Below are positions 1 through 13,097 of a stretch of DNA of 64,000 nt, piece by piece. The position numbers were made by a program, and so were the translations under genes. Source of the stretch: Neelides folsomi. Lineage: Eukaryota; Arthropoda; Collembola; Neelipleona; Neelidae. The notes under the pieces are model-generated. The model saw only the letters and a program-made list of their open reading frames with translations. It was not told where the DNA came from and did no database searches. The stretch spans positions 154,227 through 218,226 of the forward strand of contig JAQGBZ010000079.1 of the NCBI GenBank assembly GCA_034687125.1, read 5' to 3'. Numbering within the stretch: the first letter of the stretch is position 1; each line of letters begins with the position of its first letter.

Positions 1-3000
1 GAAAGTGAGTTAAAGGAAGTACAAAGGATAAAAATATATTTATATTGGGAATCTTCTCCTCAGGCCACGGAAATCACTTGGAAGTTCAATTGAGCGTTGG
101 AGACTTCTCCTTTAAATGCACTTTGTGTGGTGGAGGGACTTAAATATCTCTGTTTATCTCTTGAGGAAACGTGGGGAGGATTGGAGTATATTATTCCGTC
201 CAGTCTTGTAGTTTCAAAAGAAGGAGATTAGGCGGAAGAGGACTGTCGATATATTATATTTTAATAATACAAGAGGAGAGTAAATGAAATGGGAACGGAA
301 GAACGGACGAAGGAGAAACTGTAAAGTGAGTAAGGATCAATGGTATAAAAACAAGAGGTGTTTGGGTGTAAATTGAAGTAAAAAAGAACGAAGGTAAACG
401 GAATAATGCAAAGATGACACAAAGAAGAGAAGAGTTAAGAAGAGTCAAGTCGGTCTGGCTCCACTCGCGTGTGTGTGTATATGTGTGGGGCGAGAAGAGT
501 CTCCCTCTGAGCCTCTCCGTACACGTAGAGAAAAAATCAAAACAGAGAGTAAAAAATAGAGACGGAGCGAGAGAAAAAACAGTTTTTTGCTTCGAATTGC
601 AAAACCCGACTGAGGGCTGGCGAGTGAAGTTGGGTTGGATTTGGACTCGATCAAAAAATCGGATTGAGTCAGTGTGGCAAGGAAGGTAGGTAAACCCCCT
701 GCACCCTCAGAGCCCCTACTCCTGGACTACCCCTTGGAAAGGTACGGGGAGAGAGGAACCCCCGTCCACCCCTTCCCTTATGCTCCAACTTGCTTCCCTC
801 GCTCCAAGCAGCCTCAAGGTTCCTCCACACTTTTCAAGAGGATTTTGTCCAATGAAAGCAAAAATCTAAACAAAACCCCTGTCTCGCACATCCCTTGGAG
901 ATCCCCAAGTGCTTTTTTGAGTCTCGTGGCGACGTTGCCACCACCACGACCCTCATCATCATCTTCCAGGGCTGAACTTCAGAAGCCTCTACCAACATTT
1001 CTCCATCTCTCCCTCCAGCCAACGTCTCTTTCTCCCTCCGCGCCTTCTCAAGTCCAAGTTCACCTCCGTTCTATTTACAGACACAGTTTCACTTTCCATG
1101 CTGCTCCCATGGATCCTAAAACAGCTATTTACATCCCTCTCCACATTCCTCCATCCACGGACCGAATTCGGATCAAATGGGGAAACAAACCCCGAGGAAC
1201 CGAATACTCCTACACGCCCACGGAAGGAGCTCGTGGAGCTCTAGGAAGAATGCATCATCCTTATTGGACCCATAAATTAAGGGCATAGAGATCCCCAATG
1301 ACATCCACTGAATCTCCTTTACTTTACATTTCCTCTGAGGAGCAGTTAAACTCTCGACTAACTAGCTCGGACCCACACATCCTCACACTCACACGCACTC
1401 ACAACTTCCACGCTCTTAGGAGATGCAATGAAGAGATCTCAATATCTCAATGCATGATGACCCACCTGTTCGGCGTAAAACTGTCCAAGCTCTTAACCTC
1501 TTTAACAAATATTAAAACCAGATCTTAATTCTTCCCAACCCTGCGAATTGTCGAGGATCGAAGCTCCCAAATACGCTCTCCTCTTAATCTTGTATCTGGG
1601 AATGGGATCAGCTATTAATCCACTGGAGAAAGAATCTTTTTAGATTCCTCAACTACTCCAATAGTTTGAAACAAGATGAAAAAGTGAATCTAAATGTTAA
1701 GTCTCTATGTACATGAGTATTGACGTCAAAAAAGACCAGCGAGGAAACAAGTTCGTCTCACATAATCTCCCTCACGATCAACATCCACACATACACTTCG
1801 TACAAAGACGAAGCCATGAATTATCTCTCCACTACTCCCATTGCACTATCATACCTTCTCCCATTGCATCCTATAAAGTGCAAGTTGAAATGCTCTCAAC
1901 CCTTCCAATCACTTCCTACCCTTTCAAATTCTAAATCAATTATCATTCAACGACAATCCTCATTTTAGATTCACAACCAATTCCAAGGTAGATTCACACT
2001 GGCACATTAAGCATCTGAGAAAACAGGAATATAAGGATGAAGAGATTTGACTCTTTCAGCTCCGTTCCCACGCTCCTACACCAGATCAACTTTTCCTCAT
2101 CTTTAAACTTTCCTCTCCCCCTCCTTAGTAGAGGAAAGTAACAAACGCATTTAAATCACAATTGGCCCCACTCTCTGTATTTGACGCGTTCTCTTAAGAG
2201 GCTATTGGAAAAGAGCGAGAACAAATAAAACAGGAAATCCTGTCCATGAGCAGGAGACTCAACATCTACCTTCCGTCGGTCGGGTTTAATTAGCAACAGG
2301 TGGTTACCGGGGCCTGGAATCGAGTCACAGGTATTACCCATCACAAACATACACACTCTCACAACCATGCTCTCTCCCTCGCCCCCGACTCGTGAAAATT
2401 TCGTGGAGCATCCAATCACTTAACAATGCGCATACTTATGGACGTGTTTAGATGCATTTATGTAAGGGAAGGACTCCCTTAAACTCACCTCAACTCACCA
2501 ACTACCAACTGAGCTACGTAAAGTCACTACGTGCCAAATCAACTAAATGACTTGTTCTCCAATTTGCATTTCTGGTCAAACTTGGTTTCATGCCGGGAAA
2601 CAAAAGAATAACTTTTAACTCTGAATTTTGAACATAACAATAAGTATTTATCCAAAGATGTGTGGATATGAGTTAAGAACCCTCGTCGCTCAAACTCGCA
2701 ATTCCCATTGTATCTTAATGAACTCTTAACTAATAAAACCAACGTCCACAACTCTACAAAGACTTCGCTTCCAAAATAATAAAACCCCACTTTTGATATT
2801 GCCTTACTTCAGTGGCACTTAAATGCCAATTTATTCCTTCCATTCCTCGTGCAATCCCTCCGGTGTATTAATGAACTTTAAAAACCTTGAAAATGAAGAA
2901 GGCAATTACATAAATTGGATTATTTGATACGATTCCTACCTTCAATTTCAGGCTTATCATGCATGAGATGGAAAAAGCTCTAATAGTGTAGTACCGAGAC

Positions 3001-6000
3001 ATTAGACGCACACACATTGGAATGATACGTAAAATGACTCAAGAGGAATATCCAATTCCCAACCAGTTTCGCTTAATGCCACTAAAGACGAAAGGAATGA
3101 AGAATCGTGAGCCCTAATATTAGAATAAGGCCCAAAGTCACCCTATCTGATCACATGAAATGAACATGTGGTCTGGTCGGATATTTGGGATCAAGTCCCG
3201 AGATTGAAAGGGAAATATGGATGAAAAGGCCAACGTGAGTCGAGGCATCTTTCCCTGGGTAAATGTCCCTTAAATATGAGGACCGAGTGGATCTAAGAGT
3301 GTGGGAATTCAAGTCATATGTGTGCATATGGAATCGACTCCATCATGCATCAGGGTACGATCCGCCGATGACATGACATTCATATAAGGAACTTTAGACC
3401 TAAAAGAGAGAGAGAATAGGGTGGAATGGGCGTCCTTCGTCCCGACCGCATACATATCTCATGCTCAAGTATTCCTGGAGCTTCCCTCGGTAAATGGAAG
3501 CCAGGAGTTTGAAGTCTCTGGATCTAATGATCAGCTCTGTGTATATTTGGAAGGGGGATTCGGAGGGAAAAAGACCGTGGGGCGAGAAATCCAACAAGGC
3601 AAACCAACCTTCCTCTACGTATGTGTGTGAGTATTCATTTGAAGAGACGGACGCTGGTCCACGTAATCTCACTCCAGAATTGGAATCGAAAGGACGAGTG
3701 AAAAATAAAATTCATCTCATCATCCCCTCCGCCGATGCTCCCTCACTCCTATTCAAATCAGATTCATCTTTCATCCACAGACTCCTCGTCCACTTTGTCT
3801 ACCTCCCTTGCCCTTCTTTATGCTCACATTATTTGATGGCTCTTCAGCCGGCCTGAGATTCGGCCCTTTACCTCGTCCCTAAATATCCCTCCCAGACTCA
3901 TGGGAATTTTTCCAAGGCGTGTTAAAAATGAAGAGAAAATCCCCTCACACTCCTCGCCTCATTGAATTAGAATTCTCCCATTATCTCAGCTCTAATGCGG
4001 CTACTGAGTATTTATTTAGCGTATCGCTTCCAATTACAAACAGCAACGGATATCTTATGCAGTCCAGGCTTATCGTAAATTATACATGTTTAGACCAACA
4101 GTGTAAACAATGTTACTAGTGCATTCAAATCTCTTTCTTGATAAGTTTGTAAAGTAGGTAATGGCTGTGTGCACAATTTTTTTAACACTAAAAATAAACG
4201 TAAAAAATAAATGTACTTTTCATAATACTTCATTATATCTTCATTTAACACTCCTTTATTTTAAGCTTTTTTGGAGTTTAAATATTTATCTATTTGAGTG
4301 ATATGGATAAAAAATGAGTGGATCTATTTCGAGCTTCCTTAAAAGACTTGTTAAGGTGCGGTGAGGTGAATTCACACCCTGATACAATGAAAACTCTACC
4401 TTTGGATTCTTAAGTTGGTAATTTATAAGTCACTGGTTTAGCTTTCAGTCGTGGATCAGGTGGGCTTTTAGAGAGAAACTCCCTTTGAATCCCATCCCTT
4501 CCTCCTTTATGAAAGAAATGAATGGTAAAGAAAAAGATGACAGCCACCTGACTCTGTATATAAGAAAGAGTGAGGAATGTCGCCTCTGTGTCTCTCGCCA
4601 ATTCTTTCATTCTGCCGCTCCGCGGACTCAGCCCTTTAACTGCCATGGATAAAGTTCCAGTGGGAAATAAAAGATAGAGGAGAGATAACCAACAGTCTGA
4701 CCGATTCTGACAATGACATCTTTGCTTCCAACCCTCCACATTCCTTCGCCTCATCTTTTGATTAAAATTGCATGGGAAAGGCAATTAAATTAAGCTCTCG
4801 TGCCTCAAAAGTTGGTTTAATTAGGAGAAGTCGTAGCTGACGGGGAGGACAATCCCTCTCAGTGGATTCCATCACTGAAGGGTTTCTTCAAACTGTAGGA
4901 CCTGGGAAAAAGGCTTAAAAGTGTACACATCCTCATGTGTTTTCCCATTCAGGGGATCTATGAGTGAGTGAGTCCATTTCATCATGAAATAGGATATCCG
5001 AGAAATTTAGTGAAGATAGAAATGAACCCTAAACGTCTCAACTTCAACCCATCTAATGGATTCAATTCTTCTCAAATAATGTCGCACCTTCCTTTTCCCC
5101 ACTTTCCTCTTCTCAACTCCCAAAGGATCTTCTTTCACTCCAAACAAGGTCTGAATCTATGAGTTGGACTCGACGTGGTTGGAACCGAACCCACGAAACT
5201 CGGATTAAACCAAGATTGAAATCGAAAGTTCACACAAAAAGGACAAAAAGACGATCTCCCATTCAAACCCAAGCTTTGAGCCTTTAAACCCTTATTACCG
5301 GGGAAATGGAATTAGCAAAGGGTGTCTTTTCAACTCTTTTGAGACCATTTTTTAAGAAGGGGGTGGAGAGCCCTTTCCATTTCATTCCGAAGGGCATGGA
5401 CCCTTCGGGAAAAAACCAGACTTCCGCATCCACTTGGAATCCGAGTCCCGAGATTAGACAAATAGTAAGAGTGTGTAGTAATACTAAATATACCTTCACG
5501 TGGACTTGGTTCCCATAAAAAAGAAAGGGCAGCAACAGGCAGAAGGGTCGGGCAAAAAAGAGGGGGAAGTCTTCCTTCCTCCTCGATTCGGGCCCATTGA
5601 ACCCACAAGAGCGGAGGAAGGTAGGGTGGAGAGGAACAGGTCCACCGTTTAATTTACATCTGAATCACCGGGAGTGGAGAAAGGGGCTGTGGGGAGAGTC
5701 CGTGGGAATTTGCAGGTTCCCAAAGGCTCCCTTCGGACGTCTGTCTTGTTTCAGCACCTGTCAGCTCAGCCCCTTCGCACGGCGTCCCCGAACTTGGTGA
5801 ATAAAAAGCCTCCGGCCCTTCCCACATCCCTTCGTCCTCCACATTGCGAAGGATATTCAAATGAAACAGATTGCGACCGAAGGGTAGGAGGGCGGCAGTG
5901 TAAAAGGCAGCCCTCATCCCCACACTCACCACCTTCGCTGCTATTTTGTATGCGACAGGGGGATTAGGTCCGACCAGGCTGAACTCTGCCTCTTCCAAAT

Positions 6001-9000
6001 CATCATTCAAAGTCATTTGTTGTAAAGGAGCGAAAAGGAGAACAAGACGTATCATTAAATGACTACGAATCTTGTAAGTTGTTCCATTTGACTCCACCGA
6101 CCCTAATTCACATCCTCGCAACCAAAACTCGGCCTTTTTCTCCTGGAGGAGGATGGGAGAGTCAAAACGTGGGTTTGCCCATTCCACTTTTATGACCCGT
6201 CCCGCTCCTTCCAAATTCATCGCTTACGTGTTGGAGTCGGAGCTGGGAAAGGCTGGAAGTATTGGGAAACTACGGCTCGAGGAGGATGTAAGGAAAACGG
6301 GCGGGTTGGCCCTTCGTTCCAAGATGAGAAGATGCATGGTCAGGAGTCATTATTCATGCATGTACACATTTGAGGCTTCACATGCAAAGGGTCTTCTGAC
6401 TCTTCTCCTTATAGACACACCTAATGTTCTAATAAAATATAATGAGAGTATCAAATAAGCTTCATTCAAGCCCTTCCTATAGGAAGTTCTCCCAGGGGAT
6501 TTAATGAGAGGCGAGAGATGGGGAGTTGGTGGCGTTCTCCTCGGTCGGTCCTGTCTTCCGAAGGAGTGGCAGGAGAAGATGGAACCATCCATCCACACAT
6601 TTTCCCACAATCCAACGTTTCCACAAAGTGGAGAACCAAACTCACTCTTCCTTGTAACCCTTTAGCTTTATTGCCCTGAATTTGGGTCATTTAATTTAAA
6701 TTTCCCGTCTCGATTCATTAGAGAGAGTCTCCGATGGGAACGTCTTGGGTAATCAAGCTGAGAAACCCTGGCTGACCGTCCACACACGTCCCTCAGTCAT
6801 TGACAATATTCTAAGGATAGGGAGGAAAGGAAGGGGCTCCTTCATGGGATCGGCCAAATTAGAAACTGTATCCTAATCAATGTTTTTGGGAAAAAAGGAA
6901 TAAATTCTGATTGATCAAAATTGAAGAGGGCTAATGGAGAGGGAATTCCTGTGGAAAGGGATGGGAAGCGGCGAAGGACGGGAGAAGGAAGCAAAGAGCT
7001 CTCTCACAGAGTCATCACAAATCAGAATGAGGCTGATTAAAGTGAGATAGTCACACATTGGCGATAAAATTGGAAAAAACTCCCCCGTTCATCATTATTG
7101 ACTTGGATCGGTAATAAAAGGAGGGAGGAACATGTCCTCTATCTCCAAGAGAAAAAACTCTCCACCTTCGCATGTTTGAAACTATACAGGTGAGTAATAA
7201 AGCCATTGGCTCCAACTCCCAAATTGATTTCTTCACAACTATGTTTCGTAATTAACATAATATTCCCACAGCTATTATCTACAATTTAGTTCGGCTCTGG
7301 GGCAATATCAATCTGGTCAGATGTTTAGATGGCTTCCCTTTGGAATGCCATCCATCTGACTTGAGACCCAATGAATGAGTTCATTATTACGAGGAAGGGT
7401 GAGAGAGACTCGTTTAATTTGATTTGATACTCAAACATATAGTGGGACAAGTTATCTGTGATGGTCAAGTCTCAGGAGATCAACATATTTTATTTCCTCC
7501 TTAATTATGAGACACGGAGAGTTCTTCTCTCACACAGCCCCTTCAGGTTGAGAAGGCAAATCGAAGAATTAAAATTGAGATTCCTGGGATATTCCTGAGG
7601 AAAAAGGAGAGCAGTTCGTTCATGTTGATGGCTCATCTCATCACTCCCTCCTGACTCCCAGCCAATAAACATCCCCAAGAAACAATATTAAATCTGAGTC
7701 AAATGAGCAGGAGCCCATCATCATCCTAAGCTAATCATCATCATATCACATTGAGAGAACGAGATCCTCGGCTTGCATACATACTCAAGTATGTGAACCC
7801 ACGACGAGGGAGGGAGAAAGCAGAGCTGAGCCCGAGACCGGTTCTCAAGGGAATATTATCATCACCACCAAACCACTGCCTGTCTCGACTCCAGCTCCTT
7901 CAACTATCATCAAATGCAGATCCAGACCCACTCGACTAATTCTACAGAAAATAAAACGAGTGACGGTGGATGAGAGAAGAAGGAGAAAAAAATTATCGGA
8001 TTCAAACGCCTTCAGAATACTAAATACCCTGAACAAGGTCTGATGATGATGTGAGAGAGCGGAGCTCTCGCTCCGTCTCATTATATCCCCCTTTTTCAAT
8101 AATCAGTCCTTTCATTAAGAAACGCCGATGGTCGTCGGGAAAGTAGGTTCACAATAGTGGAGGAGGTGGGAGAGGGATTTATCCGTCAACCACATCAAAT
8201 CTATCATCCTCACTCCTCTCTCCTCACTCGGAGATGTCGAGGCTGTTGGAAAGAGTGAGAGCCAAGGATTTATTTACTTTGGTCCGCGCCCTCACTTCTC
8301 CCTCCACTTCATCGTGATAAGGGAAGCTCAAGTAGCCCGATTTCTGGCAAACCCGAATTTACCCTCATTTTATGGCACATGTATGTTTGTCGGGTCGAGG
8401 AGAACCATATGTCATACACTTATGTGGAAACATCACCTACGTGTAGCCTACCTCACAACAACAGTTCCCATATTACTTCCATATTATTCTCGTATTACTC
8501 ATATTAAATTATTTAGAAGTGGTGAATCGGTGAAGTGGGGATTTTTATGTCTTTAACTACATATCTTTTAATGGCGGGTTATCGCCTTTGCCTCTCCTTA
8601 TCATTCCGACCGAGTGAGTGGAGAGACAAAAACTCACCATCAGTGTACCTGATCTCTGCTTTTCCAATTATTATTGTATGGTTTCTCAGCTTTCGCACCG
8701 AGCCCGAGAACTCATAAGTCAGTGAAACCTATTTCATCCTGTGGCTTACAAACGAGAGGCATTTATTAATCTTACACCAGAAATACGAAGGGCCTTCGGA
8801 AAGCTTTTCCTATCATAGAACGAGCTCCTCTGTATGAAATCTATGAAACCACATTCTTACATACTCAGCCAGCCAATCCTCCCCCAAACTCACAGTCTTG
8901 GGTTCGACAGAAGAAAATTGATCGAACCAACTGAAAATTAAGAAGAAAAAATGGGAGAAAAATGGTTTTACAAATTGGGTGTGATTTCGTTCCTCTTCCC

Positions 9001-12000
9001 ACAAATTTCACAGGGAAGAGTCGTTCATAACCATAAATGCGTAAGACTCCTCGGATAATTTTTGTTGGTATAACTAAGAAAAAAATAAGTAGGGAAAAAA
9101 CGATGGAATCACTTGGTAGAGACATATGAGAGAGACGAAGACAGTAAAATGATTTCCCATTCATCTCACAAGTTTCACCAGATCATCAGACCTTCCAGAA
9201 ATGTCGGAAATCACGAACATTTATCCTCTTCAACAATCTCATAAATCAAATCTGTTCATTTTATGGGGAGCTTTTTTTATCTACGATTTTTTAAATTTGT
9301 TTAACATTTATTTGACATATGCTTATAATGATCATATTCGCGAATAATAATGTTGATCAATAAATATGATTTGAATCGTCCTTTAAAATAAAAATTTGTT
9401 TATTCCTAATCTACTTAATCTTCTAAAGGTAATTTCATCCATTTCTCCTTATAAATCTACTGATACTTGTACCCTTCATTTCATTTAGAAAAAGTAATAA
9501 ATTGAGTTTATTAAATAGCCTCAAACAATTATGTGAAAGGAGATCTGAATTGAATGAATGCTAAAATTAAATGGCTAAAAGGTAGGTAATAAATTCAATT
9601 GCTATACTTTTTTTTTTTTACAATTGGCCAGAAACCAGTAGTAAATATTAAATACGAGGTAGCTCGTGTTTTTTCCTCTCCAAGAGCTTCAAGCAATTTG
9701 ACTAGTATTTATAAGATATATCCCTTGAGGAAAGAAGGAGTTGCTTATAAAGGAGGAGCACACACAACGGCTGGGTTGGCTGGTAAACGTAGCTTGTAAA
9801 ATGAAAATGGACATTCCCACCCAAAAATTGTAATCATAATCATAATCTATTCGACCATTTTATTGTAATGCTCTCTCGGCGCCTTCGTTTAGTCATTATT
9901 TATTTAACTCGGCTGGCAAAGAGGATATGGATGTTTCCACCAACTTCGCTTCAAAGGAGCATTAGGCGAGCATTGCAATCACATTTGTTTAAGCTTATTT
10001 ATTAACAGGTTTCTCAGCTCTTCTCCTTTATCTAATGAACACTTAAATTTTCCTTTTTATCTCGCCAAATCATCTCTCATAATCATTTACTCTAAAATGG
10101 CATCTGACACCTTCTTCAGAAAAACGCTTCCGATGGTTCAGTTCAATTTACCTTGTCCTCCAAATTAGCAAAATTTGCAATGGGGTGGAAAAAAATAATT
10201 AATAAATATTCATTTCTTTGTTTTCAAATTACAAAAAACAAAAGTTGGGATTCAATGCCATTAATCTTCTCCTACTCACTCAATTGAAGATTGGATAACA
10301 TGTCCCTTTGTCTATAAATTCAAAAGAGTGAAGTGATTCATAGATTTTCCATTTTAAAACTCCGTCAGTACCTTCGGAGGAGGACTCATGAATTCCATGG
10401 GAAAGTCACGGGAAATCCCATGTTCAATCATATACTTTTATGTATCATTAGAGGAAGCTGACCGACACCGCATGGTCAGTGATGGAAGGAATGAATGTGG
10501 TATGGAGAAGCTCATAGGGAGTAAGATTATCTCCCAAGGAGTTGAGCTCCGTGTAGCATGTAGGGATGGCAGATGGTCACCCTGCTTCCAAATGGAACCA
10601 CGAAACGAATCAACCTTTACCTCTAATATTGCTAGAGAGGTATTATAAATAAGGTTACACTGGTGGAGATATTCGTTCAATAGGAGAACCTGCCTGCTTC
10701 AATTCCTCTGATGTTGTGGGAAAGAATAGTTTAACCATGGCTCACCATGCACAACCATACATCCACCCCCACCGAATTGAGAAAATTAAGACAATAGATT
10801 GATATACCTTCAATCCTCCTACCTTCAAAATTAACACAAGAGGCAAATTGTCCTCTAATAGTACTGGCAATTTCACAAAATGATTTCCGGCAACATTTGC
10901 GTGAGAAATGAGCTTGATAGTTGGTTAGTTCCTACGTCAAACGTCTACTCAGTATTTGCCATTATAATCCTGAATGAAAAGTTAGCCAACCCTGGTAAGA
11001 TGTTTAAATCATGATTTCATACCATATCCAGACATTCATTGTTCCTTGATACTTTCAGAGCTTCAACAATACCACAAACCCCTATTTTGTTTAATAAGAA
11101 ATTCTGTTAAAAATGTCCAATTCTCCTTAATGTGTAAGTCATAAACACATCTTCATAAGATTGAAAAAATTGTACCCCACATTAAATGGTGATAGAGATA
11201 GGAAAGGGAATGAAGGGATAAAGTCGAAGGGTCATTCAAATTGAAATTCGTAAATTAGTAGAGGCGTTCCTTTGTAAATGGCACTTATTAGCTATCTCAA
11301 ACTATCTGTCCTTTCGCTACCGCATTATGTATGCACATGGCAAATTGTAAACTGGACTATTAACTTATCAATGTGAGATCCTGGTTATGATCATAAAAAG
11401 AAGCCGAAGAAATGGAAAAAACCTTCTATCTCACTTTACGTCTTATTCAACTCGAAATTGCCCCTAATAAATAATACGGAATCTACATGAGTTTGGTTCG
11501 AATAAGAATGAAAAAAGAGATAAATAAGAGATATTAACTAACCTGCCTCCCTGTAATTTTAGGGGAATCTTGAAGGACACAGAGAAGGCCTAACACACAC
11601 TCACACTACCTGAGGAGGCAAAACGAAATAGTAGGGAGAGTGATACACCAGTGGAAATAATAAACCTAAATTGCCAACCTTTCCTTTCATTAATATTAAA
11701 TGTGAGCGTTCCATATGTAGTAGATATAAAATGAGTAAATAATTATATGTACATGCTCTTATGACTCGAACGATGTTTGGAAGCAAACATAATTCTTTAA
11801 TACATCCATCTCGTTCCTGCATTTATAATTTATATCAACCATTAGCTAAATCTGACGTATGATGAATATTCAAGAAAAAGAGAAGAAATTGTTTAAAGCA
11901 TGTTGATCATTGTTTGAAATTATATTCGCTAATTTAAAGTATGATCAGATTTTGTTGGTTAAAGTTAAAATCTCTATACTGATGAACTAAATAGAAAAGC

Positions 12001-12888
12001 TCGAAAAGGAGCATGAATAAACGAACCCCTTTAAAATGCGGCACTTCACATGGGAAGCACATGAAAAGGTCTGATGGGGTCAGAAATGTTCCTTTCCCAG
12101 ACATTTTCCAACCTTTCTTGGCATGCAAAACATCAATTAATGATTCCATCATTCGAGTCTTTTAAGTCTCATCGCGTTGAGATATGGAAAAGACAATAAA
12201 GGCAAAGAGCTCTGAGAAGGTCTCCTTATGTCTTCACACTCCATTCTCTTAACTCAGACTAATACTCTCAACAACACGTATCCATTTATCTTTTTCAATG
12301 CAATTTCGCAGACAAATTCCTTCTGCATTAATGTTTCCCAAACTCACTCTCCATCTCTCAAGTCAAAAAGTTGATCTTGACGAACAAAAGTACTCGTGAG
12401 TCTGGGTTGATTTTTTTTATTTCAAAACTTACTCTCAAATTAAATGTCTATGCATTCCTAAATAGCTATAAAACGATATAAGTAGTAGTTTTATACAATG
12501 TGACGAGTATTATTGGCATTTCATTCCTATCTATCCTTATGTAAAAGAAATGAGACGTGTTTTAGTACATTCCCTATTTATATTAAACTTGAAATCAAGT
12601 TCTATATAAATACTTAAGGAAGTAATGTGTAAGCATGAGTATTGGATTTTCTGTATGAACACTTGCAAGTTTAAAATGCTTCATAAACTACGTAAATATA
12701 ACTATATTGCAGTAATGCATGAATGGTCAGTTGATGCGTATTTAAAGGTAAACCGTGTCAAAACATACAAATTTCAACTTTCATATCAAATGGGAAAATG
12801 TCGCAAATATGCAATATATGTAGAGATGGTGTTTTGATATATAATTTATGCAAAGTTGTAAAAAAAAGTGTAAAAAATTGTAAATTAC
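1..12888. other. Intron of the zinc-finger gene (left edge), no supported gene
   Basis: Complex unique-looking DNA. It is GC-richer in roughly the first 8.5 kb and then more AT-rich. Several open frames occur on both strands, the longest 674-1288 (+) and 5654-6220 (-). None shows a known domain, splice continuity or convincing codon bias. I looked on the minus strand for the missing zinc-finger exons and saw none. Because the gene's finger array must lie further left, this is read as intron and may hold regulatory DNA. Confidence 0.55.
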
Positions 12889-13097
12889 CTGTGGACACAT
12901 TTTGCATTGATACTTCCGTCCCGTGCCATTAGATGTAGGATGATGAGAAGGGCTCTTTCCATTTCCAGGCCCACTTGAAAGGGGTTGAGGAACCACAAGG
13001 CCCGCCGAGCTTGGTGGAGAAGATGAGACCGAGGAGGTTGAGTTGTTCGACCGAGGGACCCCATACAAATTCGGCATAGTAGGTGAAGTGGGATCGA
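12889..13097 (-). CDS. rn: Zinc-finger gene, exon carrying the Cys half of the first C2H2 finger
   Basis: Acceptor TTTTTCTTAAG, phase 1 in. It encodes VDPTSPTMPNLYG, then a Ser/Pro/Gly linker and finally GRKYQCKMCPQ, ending at a CAG|GTAATT donor in phase 0. The CxxC pair is the first half of a C2H2 finger. The partner histidines must come from the next exon, which I could not find in the remaining 12.9 kb to the left edge. Confidence 0.72.

Noticed and set aside
674-1288. 204-codon open frame on the plus strand
   Set aside because: Pro/Ser-rich with no domain or transmembrane pattern. It lies in GC-richer intronic DNA where stops are scarce, and there is no supporting splice or homology evidence. 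A translated search could revive it.
5654-6220. 188-codon open frame on the minus strand
   Set aside because: No recognisable motif. Overlapping open frames exist on the other strand, and the composition fits chance reading of GC-richer DNA.
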